Counted from the first letter of the stretch, positions 8,885-19,665 are shown. The stretch is DNA of 64,000 bases from Enterovirga aerilata (GCF_013044135.1 NZ_JABEPP010000003.1:186001-250000); one strand, 5' to 3'. Numbers and translations: made by a program. Notes: generated by a model from the letters alone, not told the origin.

Positions 8885-9201
8885 CACGAAGCGGCCCGCT
8901 TGGCACGGAAGTGATCGCGCAGGATCGCGTTGACGCGTCGGTCGAGGTCGTGCTCCTCCCCTCCGAACTGCGCGGCCACGTCCGGCTCGAGTCGGACAAC
9001 GGTCCGTGCCTGCTTCGCGGCATCGCCCCAGAAGCGGTCGTCGAGTGCCGGGTGATCGGGGTCGGACGCCGCGAGTTCCTCGATCTCGTCGTCGGACAGA
9101 CGCGCGAGGCGGTCCCAATCGGTGCGGGTTGGGACGGGCTTGGAGCCGCCATCCGGCAGCACTTCGACAACGGTTCCGTCTGCAAGCTGCTTGTAGGTCA
9201 T
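8884..9201 (-). CDS. brnA: BrnA family antitoxin
   Basis: A 105-residue acidic protein with a C-terminal ribbon-helix-helix-like segment (ARTVVRLEPDVAAQF... DLDRRVNAILRDHFRAKR), the DNA-binding part of BrnA antitoxins, and an N-terminal toxin-contact region containing LSDDEIEELAASDPDHPALDD and FWGDA. BrnA neutralises the BrnT ribonuclease and represses its own promoter. The ATG overlaps by four bases the stop of the toxin's restored reading frame (ATGA). The gene is intact although the toxin is not. It sits between livF and the DUF6867 gene, an unusual position for a toxin-antitoxin pair. Confidence 0.85.
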   Translation of the reverse strand: MTYKQLADGTVVEVLPDGGSKPVPTRTDWDRLARLSDDEIEELAASDPDHPALDDRFWGDAAKQARTVVRLEPDVAAQFGGEEHDLDRRVNAILRDHFRAKRAAS

Positions 9202-9481
9202 CGCGATGCCCGTTCGGCGTAGAGCGCGCGCTCGCGCCGGCTTGAAGGCCAGGCTGTGATCAGCCACGTCACCTCGCCTCGATGGTATAGACGAGGGTGA
9301 ACACGCGACCACCCACCTGGCCAATAGTGACGTATCGCATCTCCCCATAATCTCTCCGGCGATCTTCGAAGTCGAGGCGGGATCGATCGGCAAAGATCGG
9401 GATCAGGCTGAGGAGATCGATGCCCCGGTCGGCGATCAGCCGCTCCCGCTTGGCGGGGTCGCAGTCGAACAGGCGTTCCAA
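9198..9481 (-). pseudogene. brnT: BrnT family toxin, frameshifted
   Basis: Starts with TTG at 9481 preceded by a perfect GGAGG six bases upstream. The first frame gives ERLFDCDPAKRERLIADRG, then DYGEMRYVTIGQVGGRVF and TLVYT, all BrnT signatures, but stops at 9269 after 70 residues. The missing BrnT tail is present in the next frame: RGEVTWLITAWPSSRRERALY continues to a TGA at 9198-9200 that overlaps the brnA ATG as expected for the pair. One lost base between the codons for VYT and RGE would explain this. Either the toxin is inactivated or the sequence has an error; I see no slippery heptamer to suggest programmed frameshifting. Confidence 0.8.
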
Positions 9482-9494
9482 CGGGAGCCTCCGG

Positions 9495-10277
9495 TCAGTG
9501 CCGCCCGCCCTCCAGATAGGCGGCCTGGACCTGCGGGTTCGCCAGCAGCTCCTTGCCCGTTCCGGTCATGGTGATCGTGCCCGTCACCATCACGTAGCCG
9601 CGATGGGCGAGCTTCAGCGCGTGATAGGCGTTCTGCTCCACCAGGAAGACGGTCATCCCGTCGCGCTCGTTGAGCTCGCGGATGACGGCGAAGATCTGCT
9701 TCACGATGAGCGGCGCGAGGCCGAGCGAGGGCTCGTCGAGCAGGAGGAGGCGGGGGCGCGCCATCAGGGCGCGCGCGATCGCGAGCATCTGCTGCTCGCC
9801 GCCGGACATCGTCCCGCCGCGCTGGTGCAGGCGCTCCTTCAGGCGCGGGAAGATGGCCAGCATCCGCTCGAGATCGTCGTTGAAATGGGCGAAATTGTCG
9901 AGCGAGGCCCCCATCTGGAGGTTCTCGTAGACCGTCATGCGCGGGAAGATGCGGCGCCCTTCCGGAGATTGCGCGATCCGCAGCCGCGCGATCTCGTGCG
10001 TGGACAGGTTCGTGATGTCCCGGCCGTCGAAGACGATGCGGCCGCGCCGCGCCCGCGGGTTGCCGCAGATCGTCATCATGAGGGTCGACTTGCCGGCGCC
10101 GTTCGCCCCGATGAGGGTCGCGATCTCGCCCTCGTGCACGTCGAGGTCGACGCCCTTCAGGGCGATGATGTTGCCGTAATAGGTCTCGACGCCGCGCACG
10201 GAGAGCAGGGGCGCCGTACGCGCCTTCTCGGCCGCCCGCGTCTCCTCGACGAGCACGTTGATGCCGGCGACGCTCAT
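9495..10277 (-). CDS. livF: Branched-chain amino-acid ABC transporter ATP-binding protein LivF
   Basis: A 260-residue ATPase: Walker A GANGAGKST, Q-loop region IAQSPEGRRIFPRMTV (typical of LivF, which has PEGRR after the Q-loop), signature MSGGEQQML, Walker B LLLLDEPSLGLAP and switch LVEQNA. An N-terminal extension of about 23 residues precedes the first strand (LLSVRGVETYYG). It pairs with LivG on the cytoplasmic face of LivHM. Its ATG overlaps the livG stop (ATGA). The stop lies 14 bases before the brnT start, so the toxin gene ribosome-binding site directly abuts livF. Confidence 0.94.
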   Translation of the reverse strand: MSVAGINVLVEETRAAEKARTAPLLSVRGVETYYGNIIALKGVDLDVHEGEIATLIGANGAGKSTLMMTICGNPRARRGRIVFDGRDITNLSTHEIARLRIAQSPEGRRIFPRMTVYENLQMGASLDNFAHFNDDLERMLAIFPRLKERLHQRGGTMSGGEQQMLAIARALMARPRLLLLDEPSLGLAPLIVKQIFAVIRELNERDGMTVFLVEQNAYHALKLAHRGYVMVTGTITMTGTGKELLANPQVQAAYLEGGRH

Positions 10278-11125
10278 GCCGGGATCTCCACGCCGACCTC
10301 GGCCTCCACCTCCTCGACCTCCTCGTCCTCGACGCCCAGATAGGCCGCGATGACGCGGGGATCGCTGCGCACCTCGGCCGGCACCCCGTCGGCGATCTTC
10401 ACGCCGTAATCGAGCACCACGACGTGGTCGGAGATCTCCATGACGACCGACATGTCGTGCTCGATCAGGAGGATCGAGGTGCCCTGCTCGGCGCGGATCG
10501 ACAGGAGAAGATCGTTCAGCTCGAGGCTCTCGCGGGGGTTGAGGCCGGCCGCCGGCTCGTCGAGGCAGAGCAGGATCGGGTCCGTGCACATGGCGCGGGC
10601 GATCTCCAGCCGCCGCTGCGCGCCGTAGGGCAGATCGCCCGCCGGGTCGTCCGCGCGGTCGACGAGCCCGGTCTTCTCCAGCCAGAGGGCCGCCTTCTCG
10701 ACGGCTTCCTTCTCGGCGCGCCTGAAGCCCGGCAGGCCGAGGAGCCCGGCCAGCGTGAAGCCGGAGGCGATCATCAGCGGGTTGTGCTGGGCGACGAGCA
10801 GGTTCTCCAGCACCGTCATGCCCGAGAAGAGCCGGATGTTCTGGAAGGTCCGCGCCACCTTCGCGCGCCAGGTGATGGCGTGGCCGGGCAGCCGCTCGAG
10901 AAGATGCGTCGCGCCGGAGGGGTGGCGCAGGCTGATCATTCCCTCCGTCGGGCGGTAGAAGCCCGTGATGCAGTTGAACACGGTCGTCTTGCCGGCGCCG
11001 TTCGGGCCGATCAGCGCCGTGATGTCCCCGCGCCGGCAGGCGAATGAGAGGTCGCCGACCGCGACGAGGCCGCCGAACCGCATGGTGAGATGCTCGACTT
11101 CCAGGACGGCGTCGGACGAGGCCAT
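10274..11125 (-). CDS. livG: Branched-chain amino-acid ABC transporter ATP-binding protein LivG
   Basis: A 283-residue ATPase with Walker A GPNGAGKTT, VARTFQNIRLFSGMTV after the Q-loop (LivG hallmark), signature LPYGAQRRLE, Walker B LLCLDEPAAGLNP and switch LIEHDMSVV. The C-terminus is extended by an acidic run of Glu/Val (about the last 15 residues, EDEEVEEVEAEVGVE), which is not needed for the fold and looks like slippage-prone GAG/GTC repeats. Its ATG shares one base with the livM stop (TGATG), and its own stop overlaps livF. It forms the heterodimeric motor with LivF. Confidence 0.94.
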   Translation of the reverse strand: MASSDAVLEVEHLTMRFGGLVAVGDLSFACRRGDITALIGPNGAGKTTVFNCITGFYRPTEGMISLRHPSGATHLLERLPGHAITWRAKVARTFQNIRLFSGMTVLENLLVAQHNPLMIASGFTLAGLLGLPGFRRAEKEAVEKAALWLEKTGLVDRADDPAGDLPYGAQRRLEIARAMCTDPILLCLDEPAAGLNPRESLELNDLLLSIRAEQGTSILLIEHDMSVVMEISDHVVVLDYGVKIADGVPAEVRSDPRVIAAYLGVEDEEVEEVEAEVGVEIPA

Positions 11126-12576
11126 CAGCCGTGGCCCTCCTTCACGAGCGACCCGGAGATGGACTTGCGCTCCCTGAACACGACCGAGGGCTCGCGCACC
11201 GAGATCAGTCCGCGCGGGCGCCAGACCATCATGGCCACCATGGCGAGGCCGAAGAGGAGGAGCCGGTACTCGTTCGGATCGAAGCCCTCGCCGAAGACGG
11301 CCCTCAGGAATCCCAGGTTGCGCAGCAGTTCCGGTCCCGCGACCATCGCGATGGCCGCGACCGCCACGCCGACCTGCGATCCCATCCCGCCGAGGACGAC
11401 GATGGCCAGGATCGTCGCCGATTCGAGGAAGTTGAAGCTCTCCGGGCTGATGAAGCCCTGCCGGGTCGCGAAGAAGGAGCCGGCGAAGCCGCCGAACATG
11501 GCCCCGATCGCGAAGGCGGTGAGCTTGGTGTTCGTCGTGTTGATGCCGAGCGACCGGCAGGCGATCTCGTCCTCGCGCAAGGCCTCCCAGGCGCGCCCGA
11601 TCGGCAGCCGCCGCAGCCGGATCGTCACGAGGTTCGTGATGAGGGCGAGAACCAGGATGAGGTAGTAGAGGAAGACCACCCGCTGCATCGGGTTGAATTC
11701 GAGCCCGAACCGGGCCGCGAATCCCTCCTCGCCGGCCGTGAAGGGGATGCCGAAGAAGGTGACGCGCGGGATCGACGAGATGCCGGCGCCGCCGCCCGTC
11801 ACGTCGACCCAGTTGATGAGGACGAGCCGGATGATCTCGCCGAAGGCCAGGGTCACGATGGCGAGATAGTCGCCCCGGAGCCGCAGCACGGGGAAGCCGA
11901 GCAGGATCCCCCAGAAGGCCGCGAGGATCCCGGCGAGCGGCAGGCAGATCCAGAAGGAGAGCCCGAAGGTGGTCGAGAGGAGAGCGTAGGAATAGGCGCC
12001 GACCGCGTAGAAGGCGACGTAGCCGAGGTCGAGCAGGCCCGCGAGCCCGACCACGATGTTCAGCCCCCAGCCGAGCATCACGTAGGTCAGGATCAGGATG
12101 CCGAGATCGATCCAGTAGCGGGATTCGGCGAGCCCGCCCTTCAGCAGGTAGACGATCAGCGGGAAGGCGACGGCCGCGCCGACGAAGAGCGGCGTCGCGA
12201 CCGCGGCGAAGCGGAAGCCGGACTGCTTCGCCGGGTCGGCCGAGACCGTGATCGTCGCCTTCCGGGTGCGGGCGCGGCTGAACAGGCCCTGGTCGCCGCC
12301 GAGGAGCCCGATCGCGAGCCGGGCGAGGAAGACGAGCCCGCAGCAGACGAGGACGAGGTTCCAGCGCGGGATGAGGATCAGGCCCCCGCCCGGTCCCTGC
12401 TCCGTGCGCAGCAGCAGGATCGGAACGGCGAGGCCGAACATCAGGAGCGCCGCCATGACGGCGCTCCTCAGCGTCCCGGCGAGATCGACGCCGCGCCGGC
12501 CGGCCGCCGAGACGTCTCCGCCCGTCAGCGCCGCATCGGAGGTCGGCGCGACGGAGGTCGGATGGACGGCCGACAT
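11125..12576 (-). CDS. livM: Branched-chain amino-acid ABC transporter permease LivM (with N-terminal DUF3382-type extension)
   Basis: A 483-residue permease. Residues about 30-150 form an extra N-terminal membrane region as in long LivM proteins (DUF3382), then the core permease fold begins at [24 protein letters not shown] and contains [21 protein letters not shown] and the coupling loop [23 protein letters not shown]. Around ten to twelve hydrophobic segments in all. The ATG shares a base with the livH stop (TGATG). It forms the heterodimeric channel with LivH. An upstream in-frame start would lie within livH and is not credible. Confidence 0.93.
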   Translation of the reverse strand: MSAVHPTSVAPTSDAALTGGDVSAAGRRGVDLAGTLRSAVMAALLMFGLAVPILLLRTEQGPGGGLILIPRWNLVLVCCGLVFLARLAIGLLGGDQGLFSRARTRKATITVSADPAKQSGFRFAAVATPLFVGAAVAFPLIVYLLKGGLAESRYWIDLGILILTYVMLGWGLNIVVGLAGLLDLGYVAFYAVGAYSYALLSTTFGLSFWICLPLAGILAAFWGILLGFPVLRLRGDYLAIVTLAFGEIIRLVLINWVDVTGGGAGISSIPRVTFFGIPFTAGEEGFAARFGLEFNPMQRVVFLYYLILVLALITNLVTIRLRRLPIGRAWEALREDEIACRSLGINTTNTKLTAFAIGAMFGGFAGSFFATRQGFISPESFNFLESATILAIVVLGGMGSQVGVAVAAIAMVAGPELLRNLGFLRAVFGEGFDPNEYRLLLFGLAMVAMMVWRPRGLISVREPSVVFRERKSISGSLVKEGHG

Positions 12577-13493
12577 CAGACCTTCTCGACCTCCGGCCGG
12601 CCCAGGATGCCGGACGGCATGAAGGTCAGCACGATGGCGAGGATCGAGAAGGCGGCCACGTCCTTGTATTCTATGGAGAAATAGGCCGACCACATCGTCT
12701 CGATGAGGCCGATGATCAGGCCGCCGATGACGGCGCCGGGCAGCGATCCGATGCCGCCCAGCACCGCGGCCGTAAAAGCCTTCACGCCCGGCACGAAGCC
12801 GTCGGCGAAGTTCACCACGCCGTAATAGAGGAGGTACATCGTGCCGGCGACGGCCGCGAGCGCGGCGCCCATCACGAAGGTGAGCGAGATCGTGCGGTCG
12901 ACGTCGATGCCGACCAGGGCCGCCATCTTGCGGTCCTGCTCGCAGGCGCGCTGGGCCCGGCCGAGCGAGGTCTTCTGCACCACGTACCAGAATGCCGTCA
13001 GCAGCACCGCCGTGACCACCATGATGATGATCTGCTTGTAGGAGAGCGCGACCACGTAGCCGTTCCGCTCGAACAGCGGGATCACGTCCGGCACCATGGG
13101 CGGGGTCGGCTTGTTGCGGGCGCCCTGTGCGACCTGGACGAAGTTCGACAGGAAGATGGAGACCCCGATCGCCGAGATGAGCGGCGCGAGGCGGAAGGAG
13201 CCTCGCAGCGGCCGGTAGGCGAGGCGCTCGACCGTCCAGCCCCAGAGCGAGGTCAGCACCATCGCGACGATCATCACGACGAGCAGGGCGAGCGCGACGG
13301 ACGAGATGCCGAGCCAGGTCGTCAGGATCAGGAAAAAGATCAGCGCGATGAAGGCCGACAGCATGAACACGTCGCCATGGGCGAAGTTCACCATGCCGAT
13401 GATGCCGAACACCATCGTGTAGCCGATCGCGATGAGGCCGTAGATCGAGCCAAGCGTCAGCCCGTTGATGAGCTGCTGCACGAAGACTTCCAT
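12576..13493 (-). CDS. livH: Branched-chain amino-acid ABC transporter permease LivH
   Basis: A 305-residue inner-membrane permease and first gene of the minus-strand liv operon. Typical LivH stretches: [20 protein letters not shown] at residues 6-25, [20 protein letters not shown], the coupling loop [19 protein letters not shown] and [15 protein letters not shown]. The 200-bp upstream gap (13494-13693) is shared with the divergent coxG-like gene and must hold both promoters; I cannot point to clear -35/-10 boxes in it. Confidence 0.94.
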   Translation of the reverse strand: MEVFVQQLINGLTLGSIYGLIAIGYTMVFGIIGMVNFAHGDVFMLSAFIALIFFLILTTWLGISSVALALLVVMIVAMVLTSLWGWTVERLAYRPLRGSFRLAPLISAIGVSIFLSNFVQVAQGARNKPTPPMVPDVIPLFERNGYVVALSYKQIIIMVVTAVLLTAFWYVVQKTSLGRAQRACEQDRKMAALVGIDVDRTISLTFVMGAALAAVAGTMYLLYYGVVNFADGFVPGVKAFTAAVLGGIGSLPGAVIGGLIIGLIETMWSAYFSIEYKDVAAFSILAIVLTFMPSGILGRPEVEKV

Positions 13494-13693
13494 GCGCCCG
13501 CCGCTACCCTAGATCGCATTCACGGTCGAGATGAATGCCGTCACCGGAATCGATCATGCACGGAAACCGCGTCCGATCCAGCGCGACACGCAGATCGAAA
13601 GGCCGGGAGCAAGCCGCGGGCCAGCGGCCGGAGTTTGCACCGCGCCGCCATGGTGGCAGAAGGGGGCGGACGTCCAGTTTCGGGAGAGCGACG

Positions 13694-14164
13694 ATGGCCA
13701 TGACGATGAACGGCGCGGTGACGCTGCCGGCGGACCGGGCGACGGTCTGGGAGAAGCTGAACGATCCCGAGATCCTGAAGCGGTCGATCCCCGGCTGCCA
13801 GGAGCTGGAGCGCACGGGCGAGAACGGGTTCACGGCGACCGCCAAGGTCGCGGTCGGGCCCGTGAAGGCGACGTTCAAGGGCAATGTGACGCTCTCCGAC
13901 ATCGACCCGCCCAACGGCTACACGATTTCGGGCGAGGGGCAGGGCGGGGTCGCAGGCTTCGCGAAGGGCGGCGCGAAGGTCAGGCTGGAGGATGCCGAGG
14001 GCGGGGGTACGGTCCTGAACTATGACGTCGAGGCCCAGGTCGGCGGGAAGATCGCCCAGCTCGGCGGGCGGCTCATCAACGGCGTCGCCAAGAAATACGC
14101 CGACGAGTTCTTCGCCAACTTCGCCAAGGCGCTGGAGCCGGAGGGCGCCGCTCCGGCAGCCTGA
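13694..14164 (+). CDS. CoxG/SRPBCC-family carbon monoxide dehydrogenase subunit G-like protein
   Basis: A 156-residue protein of the CoxG branch of the SRPBCC (START-like) fold: MNGAVTLPADRATVWEKLNDPEILKRSIPGCQ is the standard opening (residues 5 onward), followed by VGPVKATFKGNVTL, GEGQGGVAGFAKGGAKV and VGGKIAQLGGRLI near the C-terminus. In CO-dehydrogenase operons CoxG helps anchor the enzyme to the membrane, but no coxMSL-type genes are in this window, so this is an orphan member whose ligand is unknown. The chosen ATG follows GGGAGAGCGACG; an upstream ATG (13535) would give an atypical basic extension. Confidence 0.9.
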   Translation: MAMTMNGAVTLPADRATVWEKLNDPEILKRSIPGCQELERTGENGFTATAKVAVGPVKATFKGNVTLSDIDPPNGYTISGEGQGGVAGFAKGGAKVRLEDAEGGGTVLNYDVEAQVGGKIAQLGGRLINGVAKKYADEFFANFAKALEPEGAAPAA

Positions 14165-14167
14165 CCC

Positions 14168-14644
14168 TCAGGTATAGGCGATCATCCGCCCGAGCGTCGC
14201 GACCGCGAGCCAGATGGCGAGCGAGGCGGCCGCGACCAGCCGGCCTGCCGGGCTCGGACCCTCGTCCCAGCCCTCGATCTGCCTCTGCCAGGCGAGCCGG
14301 AACGCGGCCGCGTTGGCGAGCCCGAGCCCGATCAGCGCGAGCTTCCAGCGGAACGTCCCGGACGCCGCGAGCGAGACCGCGTCCGCCGCGAACAGCCCGA
14401 ATCCGGTCGGGATCGCGACGGCCAGCCCGAGGAGCGCGAAGGGCGTCAGGAACCGGGCGAGGGCGGCGGCCGGGATCTCGCGCCCGAGGCCGCACAGCCG
14501 CAGGTCGAGAATGCCGATGCCGCCGACCAGCAGCACCAGCCCGAGGAGGTGGAGGACGTTGAGCCAGGCATAGGCAGGGCCGCGCGCCCAGGCTCCCAGA
14601 CCCGAAGCCTGGAGCGCTTCCGGAGCTTCCGCCAGCCATTCCAC
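14168..14644 (-). CDS. Four-helix membrane protein (DUF6644-like)
   Basis: A 158-residue hydrophobic protein with four predicted membrane segments (about 28-47, 64-83, 92-110, 134-152). WLNVLHLLGLVLLVGGIGILDLRLCGLG, with its HLLGL and DLRLCG, and the later FRWKLALIGLGLANAAAFR match small uncharacterised DUF6644-type proteins; the conserved histidine and aspartate could bind haem or metal but nothing proves it. It is followed in the same direction, upstream in the transcript, by a small exported protein of the DUF6152 type, and these two families commonly occur side by side. Confidence 0.7.
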   Translation of the reverse strand: MEWLAEAPEALQASGLGAWARGPAYAWLNVLHLLGLVLLVGGIGILDLRLCGLGREIPAAALARFLTPFALLGLAVAIPTGFGLFAADAVSLAASGTFRWKLALIGLGLANAAAFRLAWQRQIEGWDEGPSPAGRLVAAASLAIWLAVATLGRMIAYT

Positions 14645-14671
14645 CGTCCGTCTCCGGCCGGCGCGGGGATC

Positions 14672-15034
14672 CTACCGGAGCTCCACGGTCTTGCCCGCGA
14701 CCGTGATCCGCTCGAGCCGCATCTCGGGCGTGCCGTCCGAGCGCGGATAGCCCTCCACGGTCGCGACCGTGCCGTCCTTCAGCATGTCCTGCTTCAGGCC
14801 GCGCGCCTCCATCCGGCTCGTCGGCGCCAGGATCACGTCCCAGGTCCGGCCCTGGTAGTCCAGCTTCGCCTCGGCATGCGGGTTGCGCCAGGCGACCGAC
14901 TTCAGCGGCCCGGTCGCCTTGATGAGCTTGGTGCTGTCGTAGGAGCTCCAGCCGTGATGGGCGAGGGCCGCCGCCGGAAGGGCGATCGCGACGGCGAAGG
15001 CGGCGAGCGGGCGGCGGGCGGGACGGTGACGCAT
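14672..15034 (-). CDS. Exported DUF6152 family protein
   Basis: A 120-residue secreted protein. The signal peptide (RRPLAAFAVAIALPAAALA, cleavage before HHGWSSYD near residue 25) is followed by a small beta-rich domain ending EMRLERITVAGKTVEL. HHGWSSYD and LKSVAWRNPHAEAKLDY are the family's conserved blocks. The ATG is set by a strong GAGGAGG seven bases upstream; a TTG five codons earlier overlaps that ribosome site and is rejected. Probably periplasmic and co-expressed with the DUF6644-like membrane protein downstream; function unknown. Confidence 0.8.
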   Translation of the reverse strand: MRHRPARRPLAAFAVAIALPAAALAHHGWSSYDSTKLIKATGPLKSVAWRNPHAEAKLDYQGRTWDVILAPTSRMEARGLKQDMLKDGTVATVEGYPRSDGTPEMRLERITVAGKTVELR

Positions 15035-15115
15035 GGCGTTCCTCCTCAAGGTAGCGATTGCCCAGGATACGCCGTCTCCGCGCCGCCGCGGAAGACGCCC
15101 CGGGTGGCGGCGGAT

Positions 15116-15691
15116 CTAGTCCGGCTCCTTGCGCCGCTCGATCTCGTCGAGGACGGCATCCGGCGCGACATCCTGCTTGAGCTCCTCCAGGTGCGGGTCG
15201 GCCGCGTCCGCGATGCCGAGCTTCTCCGCGATGGCGCTCGTGAGCCCCACGAGCCTGGTCACCTCGTGCTCGGCGAGCAGGCTGATCTGCAGGTCGAGAT
15301 CGGCCCGGCGGTCCGCCGCGGCGGACATGCGGTTCTGGCTGATGAGCACGAAGGTGGACAGGAAGATCGCCTCGACGGAGGCCGAGGTGCCGAGGATCAC
15401 GAAGCTCTCGTCCCATTTCGGCAGGATCGGGGCGAGCCCGGCATTCACCGCGACCCAGAGGCCGAAGACGGCCATGTGGATGTAGACGAAGGTCATGCTG
15501 CCGGCGAAGCGGGTGACGGCGTCGGCGATCTTCTCCTGCCGGCTCGCCTCGCGCTTCTCGCGCCCGCGCCGCTCGGTGAGCGTGCGGATGTTGCGCGCCA
15601 GCACGGGGCTGAGCCCGCTCGGCTGGGGCGGCGGGAAGATGGGTGGCGGCCCGTCCCCCGGCCTGTCGAACCTGCCCTGCTCCGCCGTCAC
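15116..15691 (-). CDS. DUF1003 family membrane protein
   Basis: A 191-residue protein with a proline-rich N-terminus, the DUF1003 core KIADAVTRFAGSMTFVYIH followed by two adjacent membrane helices (about 86-105 and 121-140), the linker ISQNRMSAAADRRADLDLQI, and a charged C-terminal half likely to be a cytoplasmic coiled coil. I use the GTG at 15691 (just after a GGGGGGA); a further in-frame GTG at 15766 is possible. DUF1003 proteins such as the Magnetospirillum and rhizobial homologues are of unknown function. Confidence 0.8.
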   Translation of the reverse strand: MTAEQGRFDRPGDGPPPIFPPPQPSGLSPVLARNIRTLTERRGREKREASRQEKIADAVTRFAGSMTFVYIHMAVFGLWVAVNAGLAPILPKWDESFVILGTSASVEAIFLSTFVLISQNRMSAAADRRADLDLQISLLAEHEVTRLVGLTSAIAEKLGIADAADPHLEELKQDVAPDAVLDEIERRKEPD

Positions 15692-15900
15692 GCCTCGTCC
15701 CCCCGGTGCATTGCCCAATCCGGCTCGCGCCAGTTCTGTTCCCGTCAGCAACGAACCGGCAACCACGCCCGATGAGCCTCGTTTAACCTGAACGTCGATT
15801 CACGAATCCGGATTAACTGCGGCAAAACGGAGGTTGCGCAAAGGTCAACGCATCAAAGCGGACATGAGAGCCAAGTAAATGGCTCCAGGGAGCGCATCAG

Positions 15901-16341
15901 ATGATCAGGTGGTCACTCGAGAATTTTATCACCGGCACGATGGGTCGCGGCGAGATATCTCGGGCCGACGTGCTCTCGTTGCGGCGGGACGTGCTGCCGA
16001 ACGGGATCGAGACGCGCGACGAGGCGGATGTGCTGATCGCGCTGGATCGCGCGCTGCACGAGAAGGACGAGAGCTGGGGCGCTTTCCTGGTGCAGACGGT
16101 CGTCGATTTCGTCGTCTGGTCGTCGCGGCCGACCGGCCGGGTCGACCGGGAGACGGCCGAGTGGCTCATCGCCTCGCTCGGCTGCGGCGCCGGCCCGACG
16201 AAGACCGCGGTGACGATCGCGTTCGAGATCGTGCGCGAGGCCGAGACCTCCGACGAGGCGCTGGTCGCCTTCGTGATGCGCTCGCGCGCACGCGGTCGGC
16301 ACGAGCCCGCGGCGGGCCGAAAGGCCGATCTCGTCTTCTGA
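15901..16341 (+). CDS. Conserved hypothetical protein
   Basis: A 146-residue soluble protein with no signal or membrane segment. The N-terminal half contains ISRADVLSLRRDVLPNGIETRDEADVLIALDRA, resembling an acidic helix-loop-helix (EF-hand or TerB-like) pattern, and WGAFLVQTVVDFVVWSSRPTGRVD follows. I recall similar unnamed proteins in Hyphomicrobiales but cannot name a family. The ATG follows a weak purine stretch (CAGGGAGC). It is the gene before pccA, 87 bp away, with no visible functional tie. Codon usage is like that of its neighbours, so it is probably a real gene. Confidence 0.65.
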   Translation: MIRWSLENFITGTMGRGEISRADVLSLRRDVLPNGIETRDEADVLIALDRALHEKDESWGAFLVQTVVDFVVWSSRPTGRVDRETAEWLIASLGCGAGPTKTAVTIAFEIVREAETSDEALVAFVMRSRARGRHEPAAGRKADLVF

Positions 16342-16428
16342 GCGGCTCGCTTCCCGAACGGGGCAGGGTGCGCTAACGGGGCCTGTCCTGCCCTCTTGCG
16401 GTGGGATACCCGCTGCACCAGAGGCCCC

Positions 16429-18432
<2,004 letters not shown>

Positions 18433-18441
18433 GGGCTCGGG

Positions 18442-19665
18442 CTACACGCGCATCCGTTGTGAGATGGCCCTATCGATCAACGTTTGCACTGTTGAGTCCA
18501 CGTTCCTGAATTGACAAAGTTGACCAAACCTAAGCGGCCCGAGGTGTGCAAACAACTTCCCAAATACCTCGTCGGCAAAACTGCTGGAAATGAGGTGGAT
18601 ACCGTTGAAATCGAACATGATAGGGGTATGCCCGCTATCCATTAGGTTCTCGATCTTTGTTCTTGCGAGCTTTCCAGCTTCTCGGCTACCGAACGAGTTG
18701 AATTCTGTTTGGACCAAAACCTCGATCTGTTCGCCATGTGGTTGGTAAAAACGCTCAACGTGATCAAAAGCAGGGTCATGAGGGCGACCCCGGAACACGA
18801 GGGCTTTCTCAAGGAGTTTGTCGAAGCTATAATCGATCGATGCCTTGATGAAGGTGCCATGAAAAGGAATGGTCGTTCGTCTTACATGAAGTCCTGTTTT
18901 GGAGTGAGTCAAGCGGATGTTACCTGTTAGTATCTCAAATTCTCCTCCGCTGACCTCGCAACACTTGAAAGTGCCGAATAAACCGTTCCCCTGGTTAGTA
19001 GTTTTATTCTTCGTAACGCCTTCTTCGATCGCCGCCTTAACGGCAAGTGTGTCGTCCTGAATGTCTGGCCTCCCTTGGCGAAGGCTTCGTGGTATTCCGA
19101 TTCCGGCGTCACAAACGAAGAAGTCCACGCGGTGTTTTGTAGGGCGACTTATCGCCTGTACAACGCCGCCGACAGGTGATGCCGCATGATTAAGTACGTT
19201 ATCTGTCACTTCCGTTAGTGACCACTCAAGAGCTTTCAACTTATTTCGATGAAGGCCCTCAACTCGCTGCATGAGGACGTCGATGCAGCGTACTACCGCA
19301 AGATCCTGCTGTTGTACGTCGAGGAATTGAAATGCGGAGAAATGATTCTTGTTAGCAGTTGTCCTATCCTCGAACTTCTCAGGAGATATCAAATGCAGCC
19401 AGTTGGCGTTCCGTAACAGTCGAGCTTGAGTGGTGTTCCGCGGCAAGATTATGTCGAAATGTACCATATCGCCACGGTACGATCTCGCGATCGTCGACAG
19501 GGCGACCATGAAGGCAGCGTCGAACGACGTAGCCGATGTGAAATCCAGAGTGATTTCGTTATGAAGCTGCTTGTGCGTGAGATTGTGCATCGCAGCGCAG
19601 ACAGGGAGTACGTCCCCGCCTACGTGCTCTGAAAAGAACAAGTGATTATCTACGGTGCGGAACAT
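18442..19665 (-). CDS. STAS / GHKL-ATPase / STAS-like (DUF4325) three-domain protein on an AT-rich island
   Basis: A 407-residue protein whose coding sequence is visibly AT-richer than everything around it. Residues 1-100 look like a STAS-type domain (NEITLDFTSATSFDAAF at 36-52). Residues 145-260 form a GHKL ATPase: N-box EVTDNVLNHA (152-161), G1 box DAGIGIP (186-192), G2 box NQGNGLFG (224-231). Residues 310-407 form a second STAS-like domain, DUF4325 type (FDFNGIHLISSSFADE, 351-366). No histidine-kinase dimerisation domain, receiver or membrane segment is visible. Such parts normally belong to anti-sigma kinase and anti-anti-sigma switches; here they are fused. It ends 9 bp from pccA, with no partner gene. 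Function unknown; horizontal acquisition is likely. Confidence 0.8.
   Translation of the reverse strand: MFRTVDNHLFFSEHVGGDVLPVCAAMHNLTHKQLHNEITLDFTSATSFDAAFMVALSTIARSYRGDMVHFDIILPRNTTQARLLRNANWLHLISPEKFEDRTTANKNHFSAFQFLDVQQQDLAVVRCIDVLMQRVEGLHRNKLKALEWSLTEVTDNVLNHAASPVGGVVQAISRPTKHRVDFFVCDAGIGIPRSLRQGRPDIQDDTLAVKAAIEEGVTKNKTTNQGNGLFGTFKCCEVSGGEFEILTGNIRLTHSKTGLHVRRTTIPFHGTFIKASIDYSFDKLLEKALVFRGRPHDPAFDHVERFYQPHGEQIEVLVQTEFNSFGSREAGKLARTKIENLMDSGHTPIMFDFNGIHLISSSFADEVFGKLFAHLGPLRFGQLCQFRNVDSTVQTLIDRAISQRMRV

Noticed and set aside
9260-9300. Programmed ribosomal frameshifting as an explanation of the split brnT frame
   Set aside because: No slippery heptamer or obvious stimulatory hairpin is visible where the frames change, and BrnT genes are not known to use frameshifting. 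A one-base deletion is simpler.
13694-14164. A carbon monoxide dehydrogenase operon suggested by the CoxG-like gene
   Set aside because: No coxM, coxS, coxL or accessory cox genes are adjacent; orphan CoxG-like proteins are widespread.
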